Below are positions 1 through 8,234 of a DNA stretch of 64,000 bases, in pieces (position 1 is the stretch's first letter; each line of letters starts with the position of its first letter). Below the pieces are notes generated by a model. That model saw nothing but the letters and a program-made list of their open reading frames with translations. It was not told the DNA's origin and did no database searches. Origin of the DNA: Cryptosporangium aurantiacum (GTDB lineage Bacteria; Actinomycetota; Actinomycetes; Mycobacteriales; Cryptosporangiaceae); assembly GCF_900143005.1 (NCBI RefSeq), contig NZ_FRCS01000022.1, positions 1 through 64,000 on the forward strand. The letters run 5' to 3'. The position numbers and the translations under genes were made by a program.

Positions 1-267
1 CGACCCGACGGCACCACCCTCAACCCACCCTGACACCACGCCTGAACCCGCCGACCACCCGGAACGCCACCGCGCTCCGGGCCATCGGCATGCCCGACGA
101 TGCCGCCGAGCCGCCGAGCCGCTGAGCCGCTGAGCCGCGAGGGCCGCTGAGCCGCTGAGCCGCTGAGCCGCGAGGGCCGCTGAGCCGCTGAGCTGCCGGG
201 TCCGCCGAGCTGCCAGGTCCGCCCTGGACGCCCTGGCGGCGGGTCCTTCGATGCGCGGTGCGATGCC
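1..267. other. Left-edge spacer with short GC-rich repeats
   Basis: No convincing gene is seen here. On the plus strand bases 1-33 could be the last ten codons of a gene cut by the window edge (reading ...RPDGTTLNPP then stop), but this is too short to judge. From about 110 to 200 the DNA is built of 9-bp units close to GCCGCTGAG, interrupted by GCGAGG, typical of slippage-prone low-complexity DNA in high-GC genomes. Confidence 0.4.
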
Positions 268-840
268 ATGGCTCAGCACTGCGATCCGCCAACGGCTGCC
301 CGAGGTGTTCGGTCACTCCGTCTGGCCGAGGTGTCCGGCACCGCGGCGCGCTGGCGGTTCGCGGCCGGCTACGCCCGCGCCGCGCTGCTTCCCCCGGACC
401 GCGCCCTCGTTCCGTCCCGGCTCCTGGCGAGCGCCGGGCTGACCGCGGTCTCCGCGTGCGTCGCCGCGGTGATCTACCTGCAGAACCGCTACCCGGCCGC
501 GGACGCCCACCTCGGGAGTGGGGACGTGCTGTTCCTCGGCGGGCTGCTCCTGCTCACGATTCGGCCGCCCCGGTCGATCACCACCAGTGGGCCGCCCGTG
601 GCGTCGGCGTCGGCTGGCCGCGATCTTGGCTGCCGGAATGATGGCCGCGACCCGGTCCAGGGTGGATGGGGGAGCATTCGACGACGGGATCCTCACGGAC
701 CTGCATCTGCCGCTGATCATCGCGCTATTCCTGAGGGCGGCGGCGGTGCGGGCCGCGACGTCGACGCGGGCGGGGATCGAGACGGCTTTCTGGAGTGTGG
801 TGGTGATGCCAGGGCGGTGGTGATGCCAGTGCGGTGGTGA
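268..840 (+). pseudogene. Frame-broken remnant of a small membrane protein
   Basis: Three consecutive stretches look coding by their G/C-rich third positions, but each sits in a different plus-strand frame. About 316-555 encodes a segment with RLLASAGLTAVSACVAAVIYL and DVLFLGGLLLLT. About 555-620 continues one frame back (DSAAPVDHHQWAARGVGVGW). About 615-825 continues in the third frame (RLAAILAAGMMAAT, LHLPLIIALFLRAAAVRAA). Joined, they would give a protein of about 190 residues with three or four hydrophobic segments. No single start-to-stop reading covers it, so it is either a decayed gene or one with two sequencing indels. The family is not recognised. Confidence 0.35.
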
Positions 841-885
841 CGTCAGTGCGGTGGTGACGTCAGTGCGGTGGTGACGCCAGGGCGG
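801..885. repeat. 17-bp direct tandem repeat, five units
   Basis: Five head-to-tail copies of a 17-bp unit (consensus TGGTGAYGYCAGKGCGG) lie at 801, 818, 835, 852 and 869. Units 3 and 4 are identical; the others differ at one to three positions. The array overlaps the end of the frame-broken membrane ORF and stops about 30 bp before the stop codon of the acetyltransferase gene. There is no spacer, so it is not a CRISPR. Confidence 0.85.
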
Positions 886-917
886 CGCTCGGCGGCGCCG
901 CCCGTCGCGGCTGGGGC

Positions 918-1637
918 TCAGGCGGACGGCGTCCGCACCGCGCTGAACATCGTCCGCTTCCGCAGCACGAACCCGAGCTTCTCGTACAGCGCGATCGCGC
1001 CGGTGTTCGACGCCGCCGCGTGCAGGAACGGCACCTCGCCGCGCGCCCGGATGTTCGCCGCGACCGCTCGCACCAGCCGCCCGGCGAGCCCCTGCCCGCG
1101 GTAGGCCGGGTCCGTGCACACCGCGCTGATCTCGGTGAACCCCGGCGGGTGCAGCCGCTCGCCGGCCATTGCGATCAGCGCACCACGGTCGCGGATGCCC
1201 AGGTACGTGCCGAGCTCGATCGTCCGCTGCTCGAACGGCCCCGGCTTCGTCCGCCGCACCAGGTCGAGCATCTCGGGAACGTCCGCGGCCGTGAGCCGGA
1301 TCGCGTCCGGTTCCGCCGCGGCGTCCACCGTCGCGTCGATCATTTGGACGCCGGGCAGCGCCATCTCGACGGTGAAGCCGGCACCGTCCGGCGGGGTGAC
1401 CTCGATCGCGGCGAGCGGGATCACGTTGTCCGGGCCGACCAGCGCGATCAGATCGTCCCACGCCTCCGGCCCCGGGTCCGGAGCCAGCACACCGAACGGC
1501 GCGACGTCCGGCTGGTACCGCGCGGCCCGGCCGTGGACCCGCGCGAACTCGCGGTGCGGACCGGTCAGCGCGGCCCAGGCGGGGTTGTCGAGCGGGTGGG
1601 ACGCGAGGTCCGGTTCGGTGTCGCGGAGGAGGCTCAC
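918..1637 (-). CDS. GNAT family N-acetyltransferase
   Basis: A 239-residue GCN5-related acetyltransferase expected to move an acetyl group from acetyl-CoA to an amine in the cytoplasm. The acetyl-CoA-binding core is C-terminal: ISAVCTDPAYRGQGLAGRLV (motif A, R-G-Q-G-L-A) followed by HAAASNTGAIALYEKLGF, the usual motif B end. The N-terminal half (DNPAWAALTGPHREFARVHG) is of the type seen in FR47-like acetyltransferases. It starts with GTG at 1637. It lies 106 bp downstream of two LLM monooxygenase genes on the same strand. In Bacillus an N-acetyltransferase, LLM monooxygenases and an M20 deacetylase work together on S-alkylated cysteines, so a role on an amino-acid amine is plausible but unproven. 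Confidence 0.85.
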   Translation of the reverse strand: MSLLRDTEPDLASHPLDNPAWAALTGPHREFARVHGRAARYQPDVAPFGVLAPDPGPEAWDDLIALVGPDNVIPLAAIEVTPPDGAGFTVEMALPGVQMIDATVDAAAEPDAIRLTAADVPEMLDLVRRTKPGPFEQRTIELGTYLGIRDRGALIAMAGERLHPPGFTEISAVCTDPAYRGQGLAGRLVRAVAANIRARGEVPFLHAAASNTGAIALYEKLGFVLRKRTMFSAVRTPSA

Positions 1638-1743
1638 CGGACGACCCTACGCACGCTTCGCGCGCACGACCCGGGCCGGGTGGCGAGCCTCACGACTGCA
1701 GCGAGCCGAGGCCCGGTCGGCCGCGTCCCGGAGCGTGGCGCGG

Positions 1744-3087
1744 TCATGAACGTAGCGGGCCGAGGCCCAGGTGATCCCGCAGCGTCGTGCCCTCGTACTC
1801 GGTGCGGAAGACGCCGCGCTCCTGCAGCAGCGGCACCACCGTGTCGGCGAACTCGTCCAGGCCGCCCGGCGTGATGTGCGGGACGAGGATGAAGCCGTCG
1901 CTGGCGTCGGCTTGCACGAGCGTGTTGATCTGCTCGGCGATCGTCGCGGCCGACCCGATGAAGTTCTGCCGCCCGGTGACCTCGATGACCACCTCGCGCA
2001 GCGAGAGCTTTTTCTCCTCGGCCAGTGCCCGCCACTGCGCCGCCACCGCGACCGGGTCGCGGAACATCCGGACGCTGGCGCGGCCCCGGGAGATGTGGCT
2101 GTCCCCGACGACCGGGTCGACGTCGGGCAGCGGACCATCCGGGTCGTAACCGGACAGGTCACGATTCCAGAGTTGCTCGGCGAACTTGATCGCGGTCTGG
2201 CCGCTCACCTGCTGACGGCGAACCACCGCGGCCTTCTCCTGGGCGTCCGCGTCGGTGTCGCCGAGCACGAACGTCGCGGCGGGCAGCACCTTGAGCTGGT
2301 CGGGCGTCCGGCCGTACTTCGCCAGCCTGCCCTTCACGTCCGCGTAGAACGCCTGCCCGGCCTCGAGCGTGCCGTGCCTGCTGAAGATCGCGTCGGCGGT
2401 GGCCGCGGCGAACTCGCGCCCCTCGTCCGAATCGCCGGCCTGCAGGATCACCGGGCGGCCCTGGGGGGAACGCGGGACGTTGAACCGGCCGTGGATGTCG
2501 AACTGCGAGTCGGTGTGCGCGAACGCACCGGCGTTCGGGTCCGACAGGAAGACACCCGCCTCCCGGTCCGCGACGATCTCGTCGCCGCGCCAGGAGTCGA
2601 ACAGTTCGGTCGCGGTCGCCAGGAACTGCTTCGCGCGGACGTAGCGGTCGGACTCCGGCAGGAACCCGCCGCGGCGGAAGTTCTCGCCGGTGAACGCGTC
2701 CCAGGACGTCACGACGTTCCACCCGGCCCGCCCGGCCGAGAGGTGGTCGAGGCTGGCGAACTGCCGGGCGACCTCGTACGGCTCGTTGAACGTCGAGTTG
2801 ATCGTGCCGGTCAGCCCGAGCCGGTCGGTGACCGCGGCGAGCGCGGCCAGCACCGTGAACGTGTCGGGGCGGCCGACGACGTCCAGGTCGTAGATCTGGC
2901 CGCCCTGCTCCCGGAGGCGGAGGCCCTCGGCGAGGAAGAAGAAGTCGAACTTGGCCCGCTCGGCGGTCCGGGCCAGGTGGACGAACGAGTCGAACTCGAT
3001 GTGGCTGCCGCCGGCCGGGTCGCTCCAGACCGTCGTGTTGTTGACGCCGGGAAAGTGTGCCGCGAGATGGATCTGCTTCTGCGTCAT
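1744..3087 (-). CDS. NtaA/SnaA/DszA-type FMN-dependent monooxygenase
   Basis: A 447-residue LLM-class flavin monooxygenase of the NtaA/SnaA/DszA/YxeK subgroup, which uses FMNH2 from a separate reductase and O2 to cleave C-N or C-S bonds. Subgroup marks are the start KQIHLAAHFPGVNNTTVW, the core AGRAGWNVVTSWD, PRSPQGRPVILQAGDSDEGRE and the end VVPLLQERGVFRTEYEGTTL. The length is normal. The start is ATG 3087, with GGAGG 7 nt upstream and a 4-bp ATGA overlap with the previous LLM gene, so the two are translationally coupled. The exact substrate cannot be read from sequence. The neighbours (second LLM, M20 hydrolase, acetyltransferase) favour an N-acylated sulfur or nitrogen compound. Confidence 0.88.
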   Translation of the reverse strand: MTQKQIHLAAHFPGVNNTTVWSDPAGGSHIEFDSFVHLARTAERAKFDFFFLAEGLRLREQGGQIYDLDVVGRPDTFTVLAALAAVTDRLGLTGTINSTFNEPYEVARQFASLDHLSAGRAGWNVVTSWDAFTGENFRRGGFLPESDRYVRAKQFLATATELFDSWRGDEIVADREAGVFLSDPNAGAFAHTDSQFDIHGRFNVPRSPQGRPVILQAGDSDEGREFAAATADAIFSRHGTLEAGQAFYADVKGRLAKYGRTPDQLKVLPAATFVLGDTDADAQEKAAVVRRQQVSGQTAIKFAEQLWNRDLSGYDPDGPLPDVDPVVGDSHISRGRASVRMFRDPVAVAAQWRALAEEKKLSLREVVIEVTGRQNFIGSAATIAEQINTLVQADASDGFILVPHITPGGLDEFADTVVPLLQERGVFRTEYEGTTLRDHLGLGPLRS

Positions 3088-4313
3088 GCGGTGGCCTCCG
3101 CGTACCGGTTGGCGGGACGGGACAGACCGAGCAGCCCGCGCAGGGTGCCGGCTTCGTAGGAGCGGCGGAACGCGTCCCGCCGCTGCAACTCGGGCACGAG
3201 CCCCCGGGTGATCGCGGTGAGGTCGGCAGGCAGCGCGCCGGGCCGCAGCCGGAAGCCGGAGAGGCCCGCCGCGCGCCACTCCTGCAGCAGGTCGGCGAGC
3301 TCGGACGGGGTGCCGGTGAACACCAGCGCGTCCGAGGTGTAGGCCTCGCCCGCCCGCTCGTCGAGGCGCGCCAGCCGATCGGTCGCGGCGCCCGCGTCGG
3401 AGTCGCTGGAGGAGAGGAATACCACCAGGTCGGCGAAGACGTGCAGGGTCTCGGCCTCGCGTCCGGCCGCGGCCTGCTCGGCGCGGACCTCGGCGAGGAT
3501 CGCGCGGGCGGAGTCGACGTCGTGCGGCGTCACGTAGACGACGTCGGCGCTGCGGGCGGCCAGCCGGTACGGGATCGTGGCGTGCGCCAGCGCGGTCACC
3601 GGCGGCTGGCCCTGCGGCGGCCTCGGTGTGATCGACGGGCCCTTGACGTCGAAGAACCGGCCGCTGAAGTCGATGTAGTGCAGCTTGTCGCGGTCGATGA
3701 ACCGGCCGGTGGCGGCGTCCCGGATCTCGGCGTCGTCCTCCCAGGAGTCCCAGAGCCGGCGCAGCACCTCGACGTAGTCCGCCGCCTCGTCGAACAGGTC
3801 GGTGAACAGCGTGGCGAGCTCCGGGTTGCGGCCCGCGTTCAGCTCCAGGACGTCCTCGTAGCGGAACGGCGGAATCGTGCGGCGTCCGAAGTGTGCCGCC
3901 TCGTGCGCCCGGCCGGAGACCTGCACCCGCACGCCGCCGCGGCCCCGGCTGACGTAGTCCAGCGTCGCGATCGCCTTGGAGAGGTGGAACGGCTCGGTGT
4001 GCGTGACGGTCGCGGTCGGAACCAGCCCGACGTGCCGGGTCAGCGGCGCCACCCGGGCCGCGATCAGCACCGCGTCCAACCGGCCGCGCACCTGGTCGAC
4101 GCGGGTGTCCTGAGCGTCGAAGTCGCTGGTCTGCAGGCCGACTGCGTCCTCGATCGTGACCAGGTCGACGAGCCCGGCCTCCGCCTCGGCGACGAGGTCG
4201 GCCCAGTAGCCGGCGGTGAACAGGTCGGTGGGCCGTGCGTCCGGCTCCCGCCAGGCGGCCGGGTGCCACCCGGCGCCGTCGAGTGCGACCGCGAGATGTA
4301 AGGGTGCAGACAT
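3084..4313 (-). CDS. LLM class flavin-dependent oxidoreductase
   Basis: A 409-residue bacterial luciferase-like monooxygenase of a different branch from its downstream partner. It shows the TIM-barrel pattern of the family: LADLVAEAEAGLVDLVTIED-type N-terminus, VPTATVTHTEPFHLSKAIATL, DYVSRGRGGVRVQVSG, and TPRPPQGQPPVTALAHATIP before the C-terminal half. The start is ATG 4313 with GAGAGG about 7 nt upstream; a reading 45 bp longer exists but lacks such a site. It overlaps the following NtaA-like gene by 4 bp. Paired unequal LLM genes are typical of salvage loci where two flavin oxygenases act on related substrates. No flavin reductase gene is present in the window. Confidence 0.85.
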   Translation of the reverse strand: MSAPLHLAVALDGAGWHPAAWREPDARPTDLFTAGYWADLVAEAEAGLVDLVTIEDAVGLQTSDFDAQDTRVDQVRGRLDAVLIAARVAPLTRHVGLVPTATVTHTEPFHLSKAIATLDYVSRGRGGVRVQVSGRAHEAAHFGRRTIPPFRYEDVLELNAGRNPELATLFTDLFDEAADYVEVLRRLWDSWEDDAEIRDAATGRFIDRDKLHYIDFSGRFFDVKGPSITPRPPQGQPPVTALAHATIPYRLAARSADVVYVTPHDVDSARAILAEVRAEQAAAGREAETLHVFADLVVFLSSSDSDAGAATDRLARLDERAGEAYTSDALVFTGTPSELADLLQEWRAAGLSGFRLRPGALPADLTAITRGLVPELQRRDAFRRSYEAGTLRGLLGLSRPANRYAEATA

Positions 4314-4399
4314 CGGAGCCTCTCGTTGCCGGTCGAGGCCGACGCACGAGTCCCCCACGCCGGCCCCGGGCTTGCGGCTTACGCCCGTTACCGGCCCGA

Positions 4400-4429
4400 A
4401 CGATAGTCGCCGAAACGCGGATCGTCCAA
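4400..4429 (-). promoter_or_regulatory. Candidate promoter for the LLM gene pair
   Basis: On the minus strand TTGGAC (4429-4424) and TATCGT (4405-4400) are separated by 18 bp, 87 bp before the ATG at 4313. Each hexamer matches the vegetative consensus at four of six positions. The 130-bp gap after the MFS stop makes a separate promoter reasonable, but this is a weak pattern match. Confidence 0.3.
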
Positions 4430-4443
4430 TTCCTATCGGCTAA

Positions 4444-5862
4444 CTAGACTTTGGTACTGGCTGTCACGTCGAGCGGCACGTCGACGCGGCGTCGGACGAC
4501 GACCATTCCGGCCGCCGCCAGCGCGGTCGCGGCCGCGGCGAGCAGCCAGACGATGACGTACCCGCTCTCGGCGGGCATGTGAGCGTCCGCGTCGGTGACG
4601 ACGGCTGACAAGACCGCGGCGAACAGAGCGCCTGCCACCGCCCCGCCGAGCGTCTTGACGTTGTTGTAGAGCGCGCCGGTCACCGCCGTGCGCGCATGCG
4701 GACCGGCCTCGACGATCACCGTCGGCATCGCGCCGAGCGCGACACCCGCACCCAGACCGGCGATCAGGTTCGCGACGACGACCTGCCAGACCGCCGTGTG
4801 CAGACCGGCCAGCAGCACGAACCCGGCCGACATCGCGCCGAACGCCGCGACCAGCGTGCCCGGATAGCCGAGCCGGGCGGCCAAGCGGGTGGTCAGCGCG
4901 GAACCGGCCAGCGCGGCCAGCGCCGAGGGCAGCGTCAGCACCGAGATCGAGAACGCGGAGAGGTCGAACCCGTACCCGGCCGTCTCCGGGTCCGCGGCGA
5001 GGAACGGCGACGCGACGGCCTGCGACCCGAAGTAGACAAAACCGAACGCGAACGCGACGCCGAACAGCGGCGCGACCGCGCGGGAGGCCAGCAGCCGCAG
5101 GTCGACCAGCGGCTCGGGAATGCGGAGTTCGATCCGGACGAAGACGGCCAGCGTGGCGACCGCGAGCACGAGCAGGCCCCCGCCGACGGCGAGCGACCCG
5201 TCCTCGGCCAGCGAGAACGCGCCGAGCAACGCGACCATGCCGATCGCCAGCGTTCCGGCGCCTGCCCAGTCCACGCCGCCGGGCGCGCGCCGGGTGCTCT
5301 CCGGGATCCGGAGGAACGAGATCGGTACGCACACGATCGCGGCCAGCGCGGGGAGCCAGAGCACCACCGCGACGTCGTCGACCAGCGCGTGTGCCGCTCC
5401 GGTCACGACGCCGCCGAGCACACCGCCGAGCGTCAGCGCGGCCACCAGACGGGCGATCGCGCGCCGGGCGTCGTCCTGAGGAAGGCGGTCGCGGACCAGG
5501 CCCATCTCCAGCGGCAGCAATGCGGCCAGCGTCCCCTGAAGTGCACGGCCGGCCAGCAGGACCGGTAGCGAGGGTGCGACCGCAACCAGGACCGACCCGA
5601 TCGCGAGAGCGATCAACGACGCCCGCAGCACCCGCCGGTGGCCGTACCGGTCGCCGAGGCGGCCGAGCACCGGGACCGAGACCGCCGCCGCCAGCAACTG
5701 GACGGTCGTGACCCAGGTCAGGTCGGCGTCCGAGACGCCGAGCCGGTCACCCAGGTCCGGGAGTAGCGGCAGGAGAGAGGTCTGCAGGAAGCCGCTGGTC
5801 ACCTCGAACAGGACGAGCAGGCCGACGACGGTCCGCACTGAGGTGCGGGGAGCGTCGGTCAC
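4444..5862 (-). CDS. MFS drug/metabolite transporter (14-TM type)
   Basis: A 472-residue major facilitator of the DHA2-like, 14-helix size class. Visible marks are FLQTSLLPLLPDLGDRLGVSDADLTWVTTVQLLAAAVSVPVLGRLGDRYGHRR-type first helices with the loop GRLGDRYGHRR, and AGRALQGTLAALLPLEMGLVRD in the next segment. The GTG start at 5862 overlaps the M20 hydrolase stop (GTGA), so the two are coupled and probably one operon. It could export a product of, or import the substrate for, the adjacent amidohydrolase; the sequence does not say which. A longer reading into the M20 gene exists but is only the hydrolase read in another frame. Confidence 0.85.
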   Translation of the reverse strand: MTDAPRTSVRTVVGLLVLFEVTSGFLQTSLLPLLPDLGDRLGVSDADLTWVTTVQLLAAAVSVPVLGRLGDRYGHRRVLRASLIALAIGSVLVAVAPSLPVLLAGRALQGTLAALLPLEMGLVRDRLPQDDARRAIARLVAALTLGGVLGGVVTGAAHALVDDVAVVLWLPALAAIVCVPISFLRIPESTRRAPGGVDWAGAGTLAIGMVALLGAFSLAEDGSLAVGGGLLVLAVATLAVFVRIELRIPEPLVDLRLLASRAVAPLFGVAFAFGFVYFGSQAVASPFLAADPETAGYGFDLSAFSISVLTLPSALAALAGSALTTRLAARLGYPGTLVAAFGAMSAGFVLLAGLHTAVWQVVVANLIAGLGAGVALGAMPTVIVEAGPHARTAVTGALYNNVKTLGGAVAGALFAAVLSAVVTDADAHMPAESGYVIVWLLAAAATALAAAGMVVVRRRVDVPLDVTASTKV

Positions 5863-7046
5863 GTCAGGCGCCCGAGCGCGAGGCTCGCCAGCAGCGCGGC
5901 GGCGTCCGGGAGCACCGCGTCGTCGAACACGGCCTGCGCGGAGTGGTTGAGCGGGGCCGTGGCGAAGTCCCGGTCGGTCGGGCAAGCGCCCAGGCCGACG
6001 AACGCGCCGGGCACGTTCTCCAGCACCAGCGAGAAGTCCTCGGAGCCGGGCAGCGGGTTCGGCGGCTGGAACACCCGGCCCGGTCCGAACAGCTCGGTCG
6101 CGGTGCCGACCGCGTACGCGGTCTGGTCGGGGTCGTTCACCGTGGGCGGGTAGAGCGACCGGTGGTCGACCTCGACGTCGACGCCGTGGGCAGCCGCGAT
6201 GCCGCGCACCGTCCGTTCGAGGCCGATCCGGACGCGCTCGCGGGTCGCCGCGGAAAACGACCGGACCGTCGCCTCGAAGACCGCGGTGTCCGGGATGACG
6301 TTCGCCGCCGACCCGGCGTGCAGCGACCCGACCGTGATCACCGCCGGGTCGAAGACGTCGACGGTGCGGGTCACCAGCGTCTGCAGAGCCCCGACCATCG
6401 CGCAGATCGCCGGCACCGGATCCGCCGCCAGGTGCGGCGCCGAGCCGTGCCCGCCGGCGCCGGTGACCGTGACCCGCACGGTGTCGGACGCGGAGAGGAC
6501 CGTGCCCGGACGGGTGGCCACCAGGCCCTGCGGTGCGGCGCCGGAGAACACGTGCAGCGCGAAGGCGGCGGTCACCCGCTCACCCGCGGCGTCCAGGACG
6601 CCTTCGTCGATCATCAGGCCGGCCCCGTTGTGGCCCTCCTCGCCGGGCTGGAACATGAAGACGACGTCGCCGGCCAGGTCCGCGCGGCGCGCCGCGAGCA
6701 GCCGCGCCGCGCCGACGAGCCCGGCGGCGTGCAGGTCGTGACCGCAGGCGTGGGAGACGCCCGGCACGGTCGACGTGTACGGGACGCCGCTCTCTTCACC
6801 GACCGGCAGCGCGTCGAGGTCCGCGCGCAGCAGTACCGCCGGGCCCGGGCGACCACCCCGCAGCACCGCGGTGATCGAGGTCAGCTGGTCGCCGGTGGAC
6901 ACCTCGAGCGGCAGCCCGTCCAGCGCCGCCAGCAGCCGCTCCTGGGTCCGGGGCAGCGACAGGCCGAGCTCGGGGTGACGGTGCAGGTCCCGGCGGAGCG
7001 CGACGAGGTCGTCGCGCAGGTCAGCGGCGTCGGTGAGGAGGGACAT
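5859..7046 (-). CDS. M20 family amidohydrolase (N-acyl amino acid deacylase-like)
   Basis: About 395 residues, the usual length for M20D amidohydrolases (hippurate hydrolase/IAA-amino-acid hydrolase type), which remove an acyl group from an amino acid with a two-metal site. Metal and catalytic motifs are seen in order: RADLDALPVGEESG, SHACGHDLHAAG, FMFQPGEEGHNGAG, HVFSGAAPQG, the lid-domain start VTGAGGHGSAPH, and PGSEDFSLVLENVPG near the end. The start at ATG 7046 gives the natural N-terminus MSLLTDAADLRDDLVALRRD; a GTG at 7076 is possible and neither has a strong ribosome site. It is divergent from an Lrp/AsnC-type regulator 99 bp away, which is the likely controller. Confidence 0.88.
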   Translation of the reverse strand: MSLLTDAADLRDDLVALRRDLHRHPELGLSLPRTQERLLAALDGLPLEVSTGDQLTSITAVLRGGRPGPAVLLRADLDALPVGEESGVPYTSTVPGVSHACGHDLHAAGLVGAARLLAARRADLAGDVVFMFQPGEEGHNGAGLMIDEGVLDAAGERVTAAFALHVFSGAAPQGLVATRPGTVLSASDTVRVTVTGAGGHGSAPHLAADPVPAICAMVGALQTLVTRTVDVFDPAVITVGSLHAGSAANVIPDTAVFEATVRSFSAATRERVRIGLERTVRGIAAAHGVDVEVDHRSLYPPTVNDPDQTAYAVGTATELFGPGRVFQPPNPLPGSEDFSLVLENVPGAFVGLGACPTDRDFATAPLNHSAQAVFDDAVLPDAAALLASLALGRLT

Positions 7047-7145
7047 CGAGCGTTGATCCGATCGAGAGGGCGTCACGGTCGGCTTAGTATCGGGAGCGCG
7101 CCGGATCGTGCCTCGTTTTCGCCAGGATCAATCAGGAAGCCTGAT

Positions 7146-8234
7146 GTGACGCCGGAATCCACCAGCAGCGCCCCGTTGGACGCCGTCGATCTGCAACTGG
7201 TCACCGCACTGCAGACCGCTCCGCGCGCCGACTGGCGCCGGATCGGCCGGGCCATCGGCGTCGACGCCTCGACCGCGGCCCGCCGCTGGGACCGGCTGGT
7301 CGGCTCCGGCCGGGCCTGGCTCAGCTGTTACCCGCTGACGCTCGCGGCCGGGCCGCCGGTCGTCGCGGTGATCGAGCTGGACTGCGCGCCGGGACAGATC
7401 CCCTCGGTGGTCGCCGAGTTGGCGGACGATCCGCACCTGATCACGATGGAGCAGGTCACCGGCGGGCGCGACCTGCTGCTCACCGCGGTCTTCGGGGACC
7501 TGGCCACGCTCGCGCGGTACGCCGGGTTCCGGCTGGGCACGCTGCCGGGCATCGCCGCGACCCGGACCCAGGTCGCCACCGCCGTGCACGTCGAGGGCAG
7601 CCGCTGGCGGTTGGAACGGCTGGACACGTCGGGGCGGGAGGCCCTCGCCCGTCCCAGCGGTTCCGCCGACGCACCGCGGATCGGGCTGGCGGCCGAGGAC
7701 GAGGACCTGGTGCGGGAACTCCAGCGCGACTTCCGGCAGCCGGTGACCCGGCTCGCCGAGCGCACCGGCCTGAGCCCGAGCACGGTCCGGCGGCGGATCG
7801 CCCGCCTGGAGGCGGGTGGCACGCTGGTCTACCGGTGCGAGGTGGCCCGTTCGCTGTCCGGCTGGCCGGTCGGTGTGACGCTCTGGGCGGTGGCGCCGCC
7901 CGGCGAGGTCGCCGACGTGGCCGCGCAGCTGGCCGGGGCGCGGGAGACCCGGCTGTGCGCGTCGCTGTCCGGCGCGGCCAACCTCATGGTGACGATCTGG
8001 CTGCGGTCGATCGGCGACCTCCCGGCGTTCGAGGCGCGCCTCGGCCGCCAGTTTCCCCGGCTGGTCGTCACCGACCGGGCCGTGACGCTCTGGCCGGTGA
8101 AGCTGGGCGGGCACGTGCTCGACGCAGCCGGCAGGCACCTGCGGCTGGTGCCGCTGGCGCTGTGGACCGACCCCGCCGCCGACGCGGCCGAATCCGCGTT
8201 GCTCGGCCGACTCAGGCTTCCGGCGCCCAGATGA
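7146..8234 (+). CDS. Lrp/AsnC family regulator with two tandem HTH units
   Basis: A 362-residue protein carrying two Lrp/AsnC modules instead of the usual single one of about 150 residues. The first HTH is LDAVDLQLVTALQTAPRADW followed by RRIGRAIGVDASTAARRWDRL; the second is EDEDLVRELQRDFRQPVTRLAERTGLSPSTVRRRIARLE. Each is followed by a RAM-like ligand half. This double architecture is common in actinobacteria. The start is GTG 7146 with AGGAAG 8-9 nt upstream; the much longer open frame upstream is antisense to the M20 gene. Being divergent from the M20-MFS genes, it probably regulates them in response to an amino acid. Its 3' end overlaps the convergent copper protein gene by 23 bp. Confidence 0.88.
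   Translation: MTPESTSSAPLDAVDLQLVTALQTAPRADWRRIGRAIGVDASTAARRWDRLVGSGRAWLSCYPLTLAAGPPVVAVIELDCAPGQIPSVVAELADDPHLITMEQVTGGRDLLLTAVFGDLATLARYAGFRLGTLPGIAATRTQVATAVHVEGSRWRLERLDTSGREALARPSGSADAPRIGLAAEDEDLVRELQRDFRQPVTRLAERTGLSPSTVRRRIARLEAGGTLVYRCEVARSLSGWPVGVTLWAVAPPGEVADVAAQLAGARETRLCASLSGAANLMVTIWLRSIGDLPAFEARLGRQFPRLVVTDRAVTLWPVKLGGHVLDAAGRHLRLVPLALWTDPAADAAESALLGRLRLPAPR

Noticed and set aside
1744-4347. A single 867-codon open frame covering both LLM genes, looking like a fusion protein
   Set aside because: Only the part from ATG 3087 has LLM motifs; the upstream part is the second LLM gene read in the wrong frame (Arg/Gly-rich, no motifs). The genes overlap by 4 bp and are separate.
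5943-7145. Long plus-strand frame in front of the Lrp/AsnC gene
   Set aside because: It is antisense to the M20 hydrolase, with low-complexity Arg/Gly/Asp sequence; AGGAAG and GTG at 7146 mark the true start.
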